From positions 1 through 44,528 of the forward strand of contig JAFZRE010000013.1 of assembly GCA_017620015.1 (NCBI GenBank): a stretch of DNA of 44,528 nucleotides, in the 5' to 3' direction. Of the stretch, positions 14,353 to 25,100 are shown in pieces. Below the pieces are notes generated by a model that saw nothing but the letters and a program-made list of their open reading frames with translations, was not told where the DNA came from and made no database searches. Position numbers and translations under genes: made by a program. The stretch comes from Bacteroidales bacterium (GTDB lineage Bacteria > Bacteroidota > Bacteroidia > Bacteroidales > ML635J-15). Numbering within the stretch: position 1 is the first letter of the stretch; each line of letters opens with the position of its first letter.

Positions 14353-15777
14353 ATGGCAGTAGATAAAACAATGCTCGACGCAATGACCAGCGGCTACAAG
14401 TTCTATCTCGACGACATGAAGAGCAAGAACATCACAGGCCAGTACTACGACGAAGTTGAAAGACTTTACAAGCGCATCGAGGAGATTGGCCAGGAAAGTG
14501 CCGACATGAACGAAATGTACGCCAAGATGCAGAACGAAAACATCACCGTGAAGATGTCCGAAGCTTACACCCGCGCACTTACCGAGGAAGGCAACAAGAA
14601 ATATATGCCGCAGAACGGAGAAATTCCCGACGACAGCCAGCTTTTCAAGAATAATATTGATGCATTAAAGAATTGTATCAAGTCCTTGCGCGACAATTTC
14701 GACAGTTTGATGGAAAAAGCAACCGAGTCTGGACGCATGAGACTTATGGTCGAAAACAATCCGGAGCCACTTATCAAGTGCATCGAGGATATGATAGCAG
14801 TATCGGAGGAGCCAGGCATGACATACGCAAACTTCCTGCGCATACAGATTGAACGCGGTCTCGACAAGGCTGCCGAAGGTGTTACTACCCGCAGTTTTCT
14901 CGAAGACATTGTCGAATGCAAGAAAGCCTTTATGGTGCCCGAAATCGAAATCAAGATGTGGGAAGAAAAACTCGAAGAGTACAAAAAGGTGGCTGCAAAC
15001 AACAAGTTCAACCTTGTGGATCTGCACGAGTGGGAGTTTATTTCCGACAGAATTGACAGGAAGTACAAGCCGGAACTCATAAGGCGCGAGCGTATAAACG
15101 ATATGTTCATGGAGATTGTCAGCGATTTGGCACACTGGGTTATATCGTACTGCTCGTATCCGCCATCAGAGATGATGCCTTGGAATGTAATGCCGCGCGA
15201 CGCCGCAATTGCCGATTTGACTAGAATACAGAAGGTTACCCCTGGTATAGTTAAGGAACGCGAAAAACTTCTTTTCCGTTACTTCGGTCTAAGGCTAAAA
15301 GACATTGTAAAGGACGAATATTTCCTGAACGACATAAAGTCGAACATGATAGACGATTCGCAGGAATATCTTGAATTCCTTTTGCTCGAGGTTTATCCTC
15401 AATGCAAGCCATTCAACGATGCATCACGCGAACTTATCGAAAAGCAGACTTCGTTTTACAGAGGCAAGAAGGAAGTAAACCCAGGAAGAAAAGAGCCTTA
15501 CTTGAGAATGAAAAAGTATTATGATTCCAAGTATGGCGAAGGCTACATGGTAAAATCGATGAAGGAACAAGGTCTTGGCGATGCCGACAAGGGAGAATAC
15601 GAAAGCAACGCCGCACCTTGGAATCTTGAATCGTTCTTAAGCCACGTTGACGGCAAGATTGCAGAACCAGACCTCAACGAAACCTTTGTGGACAATTCCG
15701 CATCAAGCAAAGTTGAGGAAGCTACCAGCACAATTAAGGAAAAGGCAGGAGGGCTATTCTCGTTCTTCAAACGATAG
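14353..15777 (+). CDS. Unknown cytoplasmic helical protein, second gene of the operon
   Basis: 474 residues; not recognised. It has no signal peptide or transmembrane segment and is predominantly helical by composition. Notable parts: an N-terminal QYYDEVERLYKRIEEIGQ segment that echoes the upstream protein; a central ISYCSYPPSEMMPWNVMPRD segment with an unusual run of Pro and Met; FYRGKKEVNPGRKEPYLRMK; and a C-terminal acidic linker followed by a short basic, aromatic tail (KEKAGGLFSFFKR) that could be amphipathic or a docking peptide. Translation starts from a strong AGGAGG site. A rho-independent terminator follows at once, so the pair forms a complete two-gene transcription unit. A structural or complex-forming role is only a guess from composition and the efficient ribosome site. 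Confidence 0.85.
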   Translation: MAVDKTMLDAMTSGYKFYLDDMKSKNITGQYYDEVERLYKRIEEIGQESADMNEMYAKMQNENITVKMSEAYTRALTEEGNKKYMPQNGEIPDDSQLFKNNIDALKNCIKSLRDNFDSLMEKATESGRMRLMVENNPEPLIKCIEDMIAVSEEPGMTYANFLRIQIERGLDKAAEGVTTRSFLEDIVECKKAFMVPEIEIKMWEEKLEEYKKVAANNKFNLVDLHEWEFISDRIDRKYKPELIRRERINDMFMEIVSDLAHWVISYCSYPPSEMMPWNVMPRDAAIADLTRIQKVTPGIVKEREKLLFRYFGLRLKDIVKDEYFLNDIKSNMIDDSQEYLEFLLLEVYPQCKPFNDASRELIEKQTSFYRGKKEVNPGRKEPYLRMKKYYDSKYGEGYMVKSMKEQGLGDADKGEYESNAAPWNLESFLSHVDGKIAEPDLNETFVDNSASSKVEEATSTIKEKAGGLFSFFKR

Positions 15778-15781
15778 AACT

Positions 15782-15836
15782 AAAAAACGGAAACTGTCAT
15801 CCTGAACTTGTTTCAGGATCTGGTTTCCGTTTTTTT
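15782..15836 (+). terminator. Rho-independent terminator built around a REP-like repeat
   Basis: AAACGGAAAC pairs with GTTTCCGTTT, followed by a run of T. The inner part, CCTGAACTTGTTTCAGG, is itself an inverted repeat of a type widely dispersed in bacteria. It ends the two-gene operon just before tRNA-Ala. Confidence 0.85.
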
Positions 15837-15873
15837 GACGCAAAAAACATCTTGTTGAAAAATGCAATTTGCT

Positions 15874-15881
15874 TACTTTTG
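15874..15881 (+). promoter_or_regulatory. -7 promoter element (TACTTTTG) for tRNA-Ala
   Basis: Matches TAnnTTTG, 15 bases before the tRNA. A -33 TTG lies at 15855-15857 with a 16-base spacer. Confidence 0.65.
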
Positions 15882-15896
15882 CAATGCAATTGCAAG

Positions 15897-15969
15897 GGGG
15901 AATTAGCTCATCTGGTAGAGCGTCAGGTTCGCAATCTGAAGGTGGTCGGTTCGAGTCCGATATTCTCCA
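15897..15969 (+). tRNA. tRNA-Ala, anticodon CGC
   Basis: A full cloverleaf of 73 nt: acceptor GGGGAAT with ATTCTCC, D-arm GCTC/GAGC, anticodon stem TCAGG/TCTGA with loop TTCGCAA, and T-arm GTCGG/CCGAT with loop TTCGAGT. The acceptor contains the G3-U70 wobble pair that identifies alanine tRNAs, which agrees with the CGC anticodon reading GCG. The 3' CCA is not encoded. It has its own promoter. Confidence 0.95.
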
Positions 15970-16005
15970 CAACAGAGGACAAGACTTTGTAAATCAAAGC
16001 CTTTA

Positions 16006-18117
16006 TTATTGTATTTCAATTTTCCTTGTGGTACAGTTGCCGTATGTGTCGATAATCTTGACTATGTACGTTCCTCCACTCAAGTTTGATGTGTCAATTG
16101 TGTGAAAGTCGGAATGTATCTCGGTTTCCGAGACGCAGCGCCCTGTTATGTCGTACAATGTCAAGTGCGACAAGTTGTTGCCTTCGATTCTAACCTCTGT
16201 TGTCGCCGGGTTAGGGTATATGGCGATGTCGTTGTTGGCAATCTCATGTTTACTAGATGGTTCGCCAACTGTATATGCAATCTTGAATCCTCCTGCACGT
16301 CCGTTTGCGTCGGTTGAGAATGAAATTGATGCGTATTCTCCGTCAAAGCTTATTGTTTCGGGGAGAGTGTCTCCTGAAAATTCGGCAAATGTTCTTCCAT
16401 TACGCAAGATTTTTACAAAGTCTTTTCCGTATTCGGTGTCGAGTTCCAAAAACTCAAAAGTGAAATTGGATGTGCTTTCTGGTCTTATTTTCCAAGAGCA
16501 GCTTGTGTTGTTGTTGTAGTTCCAACGTCCGCTTCCGTCTTCTATGGTGTCTGTCATTTCTGTGAGATTTAATAGCGACTTGCATAATCTTGGCTTTATA
16601 GGTTCAAACGATATTAGCCATCCGTCGCCCGAAGCGGTTTCGTCCGATACAAACTTTATCAGCATCGAAGTAGAATTTACTTCGTAGCTATCTTCTAAAG
16701 CATCGTCGCCGAATATGCTTGCCACTATTTCCGATTCTTCGCTGTCGCCTGCATAGATGATGATGTAGTCGGTGGCATCGATGTCGAACTTTTCAATCTT
16801 TACGGTGTATCCGTTAACAGAGTCGTGTTGTGTTATCAGCCACGAGCAGTTGCTTTCGGCTGCGTAATCTCTCAAAGGACCACTTCCGTCCTCTATTGTT
16901 CCTTCGTAGAAGTTTATTTCCTTGTGACCTTCACAGCTTTGGTTTTCATATTTAGGTGTAGCATTGACGATTACTTCGTGTGCTAGTCGGAAGTTAGAGC
17001 CGCCTGGCGACAAATTGCTGATAGTGAAGAATCCATCGTACGAACCACCCCATCCCCAGTTGATATGGTAGCGTGTGGAGTCGCTGTAGCCGTCGAATAC
17101 GAAGGCGTGGCCGCTAACGTATTCGTAGTCGCCCCATCCTGCATAGTAAAGCGGAATCTTCCTGTCGAGATGGTTGACCAATATTCCGTTCCAGATTGAG
17201 TCTGGGATAACGGTGTCGTTCTCTATGTTGTCGGGAATTACAGTCGGCAGGCTGTCTTTAAAGATGTACTTTGCATCGTCGCTGTAGCCGAAGTAGTTGC
17301 GCATTGTGTAGGCTCCCTTGTGATTGGTCATGCCGCTGCCGTTAGGACCGTAGTTCATATCAACCGAAACGCCAATATTGTAGAGTAGCCGGGCAAGGTT
17401 TTCGTTGTAGTCTGTCGGCTTAACCGGCATAAAGTCGTAGTCGTAGTGTTGTTCGGCAAAGTTTACTTCCAGATGTCCGTAGTCGGGGTGGTCGTATCCG
17501 TAGCTTCCTGATCCTTGTGTTGGGTATCTGAAGTAATTGAAAACCTGTGCAATAGCAGTTGCTACGCAACCTACGACGACGTGTCCGTCGGCACCTCGCG
17601 AATCTTCGGGACATTGGGTGTTGAAATATTTGCCTTGGTTCCATTTTGTTATCAGAAGCGGGGATACCGTTCTCACGGCGCGTGGCTGAAAATCTGCTTG
17701 CATATAATGCTGCCATTCGTCTTGGATATGCTGGCTTGGTGCAACATTGTTCTTTATGGCGTATGCTATTTGCTCGGAGTATGATTTTAACACTGCTTCC
17801 ACGCCTGGATGACGACCGCTTGCTTCAAAGGAACTTTCGTGCGAGAATGCAAGCAACGGCTCTACCGATTTGTTTGCCGAAACAATTACAAATCCCGATG
17901 GTTCAAGGTTATAGACATAAAAGACATCTATTCCGTCGTATGTTTCTGTGTAGATATTTGCAAACTTGTATTCGCTTGGATTTGATCCTATTGCAGAGAA
18001 TCGTTCTGTGATTATGTTCTGTGCTACAGTTTTTCCCTCATCGATGCTGATGTTCTGGGCAAAAGCCATTCCCATGGAAGCTATTGCTATTGCTGCGAGC
18101 AAAATAAAATTTTTCAT
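16006..18117 (-). CDS. C10 (streptopain-like) cysteine protease with two CUB domains and T9SS tail
   Basis: A 703-residue secreted protease. The signal peptide ends MAFA-Q (20/21). A propeptide (about 21-145) precedes the C10 catalytic domain, with Cys184 in GCVATAIAQVF, His337 in SGHAFVFDGY and the NWGWGG block (353-358), as in SpeB, interpain and PrtT. Two CUB-type domains follow (about 395-505 and 512-617); each contains an IEDGSG turn and a Cys-Ser-Trp strand. The C-terminus is a T9SS type A sorting domain from IYPNPATTEVRI (633) to the end. It is therefore predicted to pass SprA and act on the cell surface or outside, cleaving host or environmental proteins. All catalytic residues are present, so it is probably active after pro-domain removal. 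It is monocistronic, with a promoter at 18146-18153. Confidence 0.95.
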   Translation of the reverse strand: MKNFILLAAIAIASMGMAFAQNISIDEGKTVAQNIITERFSAIGSNPSEYKFANIYTETYDGIDVFYVYNLEPSGFVIVSANKSVEPLLAFSHESSFEASGRHPGVEAVLKSYSEQIAYAIKNNVAPSQHIQDEWQHYMQADFQPRAVRTVSPLLITKWNQGKYFNTQCPEDSRGADGHVVVGCVATAIAQVFNYFRYPTQGSGSYGYDHPDYGHLEVNFAEQHYDYDFMPVKPTDYNENLARLLYNIGVSVDMNYGPNGSGMTNHKGAYTMRNYFGYSDDAKYIFKDSLPTVIPDNIENDTVIPDSIWNGILVNHLDRKIPLYYAGWGDYEYVSGHAFVFDGYSDSTRYHINWGWGGSYDGFFTISNLSPGGSNFRLAHEVIVNATPKYENQSCEGHKEINFYEGTIEDGSGPLRDYAAESNCSWLITQHDSVNGYTVKIEKFDIDATDYIIIYAGDSEESEIVASIFGDDALEDSYEVNSTSMLIKFVSDETASGDGWLISFEPIKPRLCKSLLNLTEMTDTIEDGSGRWNYNNNTSCSWKIRPESTSNFTFEFLELDTEYGKDFVKILRNGRTFAEFSGDTLPETISFDGEYASISFSTDANGRAGGFKIAYTVGEPSSKHEIANNDIAIYPNPATTEVRIEGNNLSHLTLYDITGRCVSETEIHSDFHTIDTSNLSGGTYIVKIIDTYGNCTTRKIEIQ

Positions 18118-18145
18118 ATCAGAAATATATATTACGAATAAACCA

Positions 18146-18153
18146 CAAATTTA
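18146..18153 (-). promoter_or_regulatory. -7 promoter element (TAAATTTG) for the C10 protease
   Basis: CAAATTTA on the plus strand gives TAAATTTG on the minus strand, 28 bases upstream of the ATG at 18117. Confidence 0.6.
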
Positions 18154-18307
18154 CTAAATATTTGGATATTGCATTGTTTTCTGGCAACAAAATGTGTTTG
18201 CTCGCTAAATCTTCTATAAGGTCATTCCGAAAAGCAGAACGAACAGCAAAAGGAACGTTGCTTGTGAGTTCGCTTATCCGGAATCTGCTGACGGATAATC
18301 ATCTAAC

Positions 18308-18378
18308 AGATTACGGACAGCAGTCTTCACAACGCTCCCCATGCCGTATCGCGTGTTACGACTAGCTTCCGAAATGAC
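18308..18378 (-). repeat. 71-base dispersed repeat, left copy
   Basis: Read on the minus strand, this segment aligns without gaps to 27164-27234 with about 12 mismatches in 71 bases; both contain ACGCGATACGGCA and GACTGCT. One frame of each spells a related peptide (EASRNTRYGMGS and [12 protein letters not shown]), but neither has a plausible gene around it. The surrounding gap, 18154-18490, holds no recognisable gene. Confidence 0.8.
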
Positions 18379-18497
18379 AAGCCCCTTTTTTTTGTGTAGG
18401 ATATATAAATGCTTGATAATGTTATAATTATGCAGATGGCTCCAATTTTTAGCGGACAACAATAGTAAAAAATATTGTTTCGAAAGTTTGAAATTTA

Positions 18498-18527
18498 ATT
18501 ATCAATTTATCCATTGTCCATTATTAA
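18498..18527 (-). repeat. Second copy of the 7801-7829 dispersed repeat
   Basis: ATTATCAATTTATCCATTGT and the next ten bases are the reverse complement of the repeat after the giant gene, with one extra T and one substitution. It lies directly upstream of the ruvA promoter. Confidence 0.75.
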
Positions 18528-18536
18528 TTAATTATG

Positions 18537-18544
18537 TAATTTTG
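18537..18544 (+). promoter_or_regulatory. -7 promoter element (TAATTTTG) for ruvA-sprA
   Basis: Matches TAnnTTTG, 25 bases before the ruvA ATG at 18569. It excludes the longer frame that begins at 18488. Confidence 0.62.
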
Positions 18545-18568
18545 CACCTTAATTTAATTAGGATAACT

Positions 18569-19156
18569 ATGTACGAATATATCAAGGGGCTAGTCGCAGA
18601 ACTCAATCCTGCATACGCGGTGATTGAAGCTGGCGGCATTGGCTACTTTGTCAATATAAGCCTTACTTCGTATTCTGCCATGAAGCAGGGAGAACAGATG
18701 CAAGTGTATTTGCATCAGGTGGTTCGCGAAGATGCTCATTTGTTTTTTGGTTTTGTTACCAAAGTCGAGCGTGAACTTTTCCGTCAACTTATTTCGGTAA
18801 ACGGAGTAGGTCCTAATACCGCGCGTCTGATATTGTCGTCGCTTACTCCGCAAGAGCTTACAAATGCGATACTTAGCGAAAATCTAGTGAAGCTTAAGGG
18901 TGTGAAAGGCATTGGTGCAAAGACCGCCCAGCGCATTATTCTCGACCTGAAGGACAAGATAAATCTTTCGGGCGAAATGGAAAGTGCAGAAATTTTTGCT
19001 GCGTCGGACAATACAATTAAAAAAGATGCGTTATTAACATTAACCACTCTCGGCTTTGCAAAGGCTGCTGTGGAGAAAGTGCTTGACAAGGTTACGAAGG
19101 AAAAGCCAGATGCTTCACTCGAAACCGTTATCAAGCTGGCGTTGAACTATTTGTAG
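18569..19156 (+). CDS. ruvA: Holliday junction branch migration protein RuvA
   Basis: 195 residues, the normal RuvA length. RuvA tetramers hold Holliday junctions and recruit the RuvB motor during recombinational repair. Visible parts: the N-terminal OB-fold starting MYEYIKGLVAELNPAYAVIE with GGIGYFVNIS; two helix-hairpin-helix motifs, VNGVGPNTARLIL and LKGVKGIGAKTAQRIILDLK; and the C-terminal three-helix domain (ALLTLTTLGFAKAAVEKVLD), which contacts RuvB. The start was placed at the ATG after TAATTTTG rather than 27 codons upstream, because MYEYIKG is the standard RuvA N-terminus. sprA begins 10 bases after the stop, so the two genes are likely one transcript; I recall this neighbourhood from other Bacteroidota. 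Confidence 0.97.
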   Translation: MYEYIKGLVAELNPAYAVIEAGGIGYFVNISLTSYSAMKQGEQMQVYLHQVVREDAHLFFGFVTKVERELFRQLISVNGVGPNTARLILSSLTPQELTNAILSENLVKLKGVKGIGAKTAQRIILDLKDKINLSGEMESAEIFAASDNTIKKDALLTLTTLGFAKAAVEKVLDKVTKEKPDASLETVIKLALNYL

Positions 19157-19166
19157 GAATTGAGAC

Positions 19167-22100
19167 TTGTTCGGTAGAGTATTAAAATATACGTTTGTCG
19201 GTGGACTTATGGCTGCGATGATGGTCGTGGCTTTTGTGCCTTCTAATGCCAAGAACGGTAGCAGGGGACATTATCCGTCGTTGCAGATGTTTGCCGAACA
19301 GCCCGGTCCCGACGACGATACCACAAAAACCGAAGGCAATGCAAAGTTCCCGCTCCCGAAGGAAAATGTAAATCCTTCCGACAATACCGACAATAGCCCG
19401 CTTTATGGTTCCGATCCGTCGAATGTAAGCACTTCGGTGGAATACGACCCCGAAACCGACAGCTACAACTTCCAGAAGAATGTTGACGGAATGCCAATTG
19501 GGACGCCCTACAACATGCCGTTCGACGACTATGTGAACTACAACTTCGAGAAGGCTATGAACTCGTACTGGCACCAGCGTGCGAAGAAAAACCGCGAGCA
19601 GAACCAGGAGATGAACACCAACCTGATTCCTCACCTCGAAGTGGGCGGTGAGATTTTCGACCGTATTTTCGGTGGAAACGTAATCGACATAAAGCCTCAG
19701 GGTTCTGCCGAACTTACTCTCGGTTTGGAATACAACCGCACCGATAATCCCGCACTCGATTCAAAGCAGCAGCGACAGCTAAACCTCGACTTCGATGAGA
19801 AAATCCAGATGAACGTCGTCGGACAAATCGGTACCAAGATGAAAGTCAACATCTCGTACGACACCGAAGCATCGTTTGACTTCGAAAACAACGTAAAGCT
19901 TGAATATACGGGCGATGACGATGACATCATACAGAAAATTGAAGCTGGTAACGTTTCGCTTCCTTTGACAGGAACGCTCATTCAAGGTAGCCAGAGCCTT
20001 TTCGGTGTGAAGACGGAACTTAAATTTGGAAAACTGACATTGACCGGCTTGCTGTCGCAGAAGAAGAGCGAAACTTCGACCATCAACGTTGAGGGCGGCA
20101 GCACAACCAAAGAGTTCGAAATCAAGGCCGACAACTACGAAGAAAACAAGCACTTCTTCCTGTCACACTACTTTAAGGAGAACTACGACCGAGCAATGTC
20201 AAATCTGCCCGTCATTATGGGTGGCGTGACAATCAACCGCGTGGAAGTGTGGATTACAAACAAGACCGGAAACTACACCGATGCCCGTAACATAGTGGCT
20301 TTGGTTGACCTTGGCGAATCGAACAGCTACGACATACAGTCGATGTACGTTTCAAGTTCGCTGCACAACAACACTACCGTTCCGCCATACAACGACGTAA
20401 ACATTCTTGGCAACTTGTCGCGTGACTATCCCGAAATAAGGGATATAAATATGGTTAGCAGCACCTTGCAGAACTTGCAGATGGCTGGCGGAACCGATTT
20501 CGAGAAGATTGAGTCGGCACGAAAACTTAACCCGTCGGAATATACCCTTAATGCACAGTTGGGTTACATTTCGCTCAATTCAAAACTAAATGCCGACCAG
20601 GTTCTGGCAGTCGCCTACGAATATACGGTCAACGGAGAAGTATTTACGGTTGGTGAATTTTCAAATTCAGCCATCGCAGCACCGCAAACTCTGATTGTAA
20701 AGTTGATAAAGGGAACATCGTTCACTCCTAGCAAGAAGAACTGGGACTTGATGATGAAAAACATATACAACATCGGAGCATACCAGATTACTCGTGAGGA
20801 CTTTACTGTTGACATACTTTATACCAATGACAAGACAGGTACCGACCTTACCTACATTCCCGCAGGTGCAATCGACAGCGTACAGCTTTTGCGTGTAATG
20901 GGACTTGATAACTTGAATACAAACAACGACCCATATCCCGATGGAATGTTCGACTACGTTGAGAACTTCACTATCAGCTCGTCGGGTGGACGAATAATAT
21001 TCCCTGTGCGTGAACCTTTCGGTTCGTATCTGCATGACAAGATTACTGGCGGTAACAGCTCTTTGAACAACATTGCCGACGGGTATGTTTTCCCCGAACT
21101 TTACGATAGCACCAAGAGCAAAGCCCAGCAGATGGCCGAGAAGAACAAGTTCAAGCTCAAAGGTCGATACAAGTCAAACAGCAGCAGCGAAATTTCGCTC
21201 AACGCAATAAACGTTCCGCAGGGAAGTGTTTCGGTTACGGCAGGTTCTACTTTGCTGGTCGAGAATGTTGACTATACGGTTGACTACAACCTTGGTCGTG
21301 TTAAGATCTTGAATCAAGGTATTTTGGAAGCTGGAACACCGATTTCCATCACGCTCGAAAGCAACTCGGTTGGAACAATGCAGACGAAAACTCTTACCGG
21401 TCTGCACGCCAACTACGACTTCTCAAACAACTTCAACATCGGAGCCACCATCCTTCATTTGAAGGAAAAGCCTATGACCCAAAAGGTTAACATTGGCGAA
21501 GAACCTCTGTCGAACACAATCTGGGGAGCAAATCTTTCGTATAGAACTGATGTCCCATTCCTAACGAAAGTCATTGACTTCCTGCCGCTTATACAGACAA
21601 AGGAAATGTCAACCGTGACGTTCAACGCCGAATTTGCACAGTTGCTTCCTGGTCACTCGAAGGCCATAGGCAAGGAAGGTGCCGCCTACATCGACGACTT
21701 TGAAAGTTCTAAGATTACAAACGATGTAAAGAGCTACGTAAGCTGGTCAATCGCAAGTACGCCAAACGATTCGGTATTGTTCCCCGAAAGCTCGAAGATA
21801 AACGACCTTGATTACGGCAAGAACAGGGCGCGCCTGTCGTGGTTCGTTGTTGACCAGACCTTGCACGAAAGCTCATCGACCATTAGCATTGAAGACCGTT
21901 CAAGCCATTATACCCGACTTGTTTACGAAAAGGAACTTTTCCCCAACCGCGAAAGCGAAAGCGCAAACCTTGAGAAGAATCTTGCTCCGCTGAACCTTGT
22001 TTTCTATCCAAACGAGAAAGGTCCTTACAACTACGATGTTGCAGGAATGAACTCGTTGGGCTTGCTTGAAAATCCGCGCAAACGTTGGGCTGGTATCCAG

Positions 22101-25100
22101 AGGCAGCTTACCACTACCGACTTCGAGGATGCAAACATCGAGTACATTGAATTCTGGATGATGGACCCATTTGTCGAAGATTCGACCAACCCTGGTGGCG
22201 ACCTTTATTTCAACCTTGGTGATATAAGCGAGGATATTCTGAAGGATGGTAGAAAATCGTTTGAACAAGGACTTCCTGCTCCGTCGCTTGAAAATCCAGT
22301 TGACACTACCGCTTGGGGTATTGTACCTAACAGCCAAGCACTTGTAAGCGCATTTGACAACAGCGCCGAAATTCGTTTCGCACAGGATGTCGGTTTTGAC
22401 GGTTTGAGTACCGAAAACGAAACAACTTTCTTCAGCGACTACTTGGAACAGGTGAAAACCATGTTCGGCGAAAATTCCCAGGCCTATCAGATGGCACTTG
22501 CCGACCCCTCGTCGGATAATTTCCACCACTACAAGGGTAGCGACTACGACGAACAGGGCTTGAACATACTTCAGCGCTACAAGTATTTCAACGGACTGGA
22601 AGGCAACTCAATACCGCGTGAATATCAGACAGAAACTTACATTACCAACTCTACAACAACTCCTGATGTCGAGGATATAAACAGGGACAATACCTTGAGC
22701 GAATCGGAAAATTTCTTCCAGTACCGCGTAAGTATCCGTCCGCAGGACATGATTGTTGGTCAGAACTACATCGCCGACAAGACAACGGTTACCGTTACTC
22801 TTGCAAACGATGAGAACTCGCAGGTTTCGTGGTATCAGTTCAAGATTCCAATTTCTGAATACTCAAAGAAAGTAGGTTCAATATCCGACTTCAAGTCAAT
22901 ACGTTTTATGCGAATGTATATGACGAATTTCGACACCACAACCTGCTTGCGTTTCGGAACGCTTGACCTTGTTCGCGGTGAATGGCGTAAGTACGACGAT
23001 TCGTTCCTTCAGCCAGGCGAATATGTTGTCAACGAACTTGAAAACACTTCGTTTGATGTGTCGGCGGTCAATATCGAAGAAAATGCAAGCCGTCGTCCTG
23101 TAAACTATGTCCTGCCGCCAGGTGTTACGCGCGAGCAGAACACAATGAACCCGCAGTTGCAGCAGCTCAACGAGCAGGCTATGACCATAAAGGTGATTGA
23201 CCTTGCCGACGGTGATGCCCGTGCTGTTTACAAGAACGTTTATCTTGATGTAAGGAAATATTTGCGTATGCAGATGTTTGTCCACGCCGAATCGGTTGTC
23301 GGCAAGGACGAAATCAAGGATGGCGACATCAACGTATTCGTGCGTCTTGGTACCGACTACAAGAATAACTACTACGAATTTGAAGTTCCGCTGAAAGTCA
23401 CTCCCGAAGGTTATTACTATGGTGACGACACCGAATCTCCCGACAGATATTTGGTTTGGCCGGAAGAGAATGACATTAACATTGTATTCGAGGACCTTAC
23501 CAAGGTTAAGGAAAACCGAAACGAACTTATCCGTCTCGGAAACCAGAACGTCGGCTTGACAAAACTCTACTACGAGATGAACGAGCGCGGAAGGATAAGC
23601 GTCATGGGTAATCCTACATTGTCCAACGTGCAGACAATCATGATAGGTGTACGAAATCCGAAGCAGGTTACTCTCAATGGTGCCGACGACGGTCTGCCGA
23701 AGAGTGCCGAGGTGTGGGTAAACGAGTTGCGTCTTACCAACTTCAACGAGAAGAGCGGTTGGGCGGCTACTGCTCGTGCTACTGCAAAACTTGCCGATTT
23801 CGGTACTATAACCCTTTCGGGAACAACCAAGAAACCGGGATTCGGAGCATTGAACTCTACGATTAAAGACCGTCTGACCGAGGAAATTTATCAGTACGAC
23901 TTCTCGTCGAGTTTTGAGTTTGGAAAGTTCTTCCCCGAACGCTTCAATGTGAGAATCCCATTGTATGTTGCTGTGTCAGAGAATGTTTCGAATCCTGAAT
24001 ACGACCCGTTGAGTCCCGATGTGCTGATGAAGAACACTCTTAGCAATCCCGACATTTCAAAGGAATATAAGGACAGTATCAAGCATTTGTCGCAGGACTA
24101 TGTCAAGAGGACAAGCGTAAACCTTACCAATGTCAAGGTAAATGGCAAGCAGGGACAGAAGCCGCACATCTATAATTTGTCGAACTTCTCGCTGAGTTAT
24201 GGTTACAACAACATTTTCCAGCGCGACCCGAACACAGTTTTCCGCACAACCATAACCCATACTGCATCATTCTTCTACAATTACAATGCCACTCCTAAGA
24301 TTGTGGAGCCGTTAAAGAATGTAAAGCTGTTCAAGAAAAAGGCATTCCAGATTCTCAGGGACTTCAATTTCTACTATCTGCCGTCGCAGTTGTCGTTCCG
24401 CTCAAATCTTAACCGTCAGTATGGCGAAACCCAGATACGAAACGTATATGACCCGTCGTATTCGTTGCCAATAAGTGTAATCAAGGACTTTACAATAATA
24501 CGCCAGTACGATTTCAAGTACAATTTCTCTAAGAACCTGAAATTCGAATATACGGCAACCAACAATGCACGTATCGACGAGCCGGAAGGTCGTCTGTACA
24601 AGGGTGATCCCGAATACGAGCAGAAGATGGATTCAATTTGGAAGAACTTTAAGACTTTTGGTCGAAACACAAGTTTCTACCAGCAATGGAGTGCATCATA
24701 TACATTGCCAATCAACAAGATTCCTATTTTCAACTGGATTTCGGCAAGCGTAAGGTATCAGGGCTCGTACAACTGGACGGCTGGTGCAATAACTGCCGAT
24801 ACGCTCAACATCGGTAATGTCGTGCAAAATGCCAACACAATGTCGGCAAACACACAGTTCAACCTGCTAAACCTTTACAATAAGGTCAAGTACTTGAAGG
24901 ATGTAAACAACAAGTACCGTGGTCGTGCCTCAACCAAGAAGAAGGAAACCGAAACCGTTACTTACGAGGAGAATATCAACAAGCTGGCTGCTGGCAAGAA
25001 GAAGACAATAAGCCACAAGTTGAAGACCAAGAACGTATCGATAAAGGTTACCGACGACAAAGGTCGCCCGATAACTGCCGATATGCAGGTAATTGACGAC

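Noticed and set aside
18274..18462. Small minus-strand frame containing EASRNTRYGMGS and its relative at 27086-27331
   Set aside because: The similarity is that of the DNA repeat; start regions differ and neither has expression signals.
18488..18568. Longer N-terminus of ruvA
   Set aside because: The extra 27 codons come from a dispersed repeat and the promoter; RuvA proteins begin at MYEYIKG.
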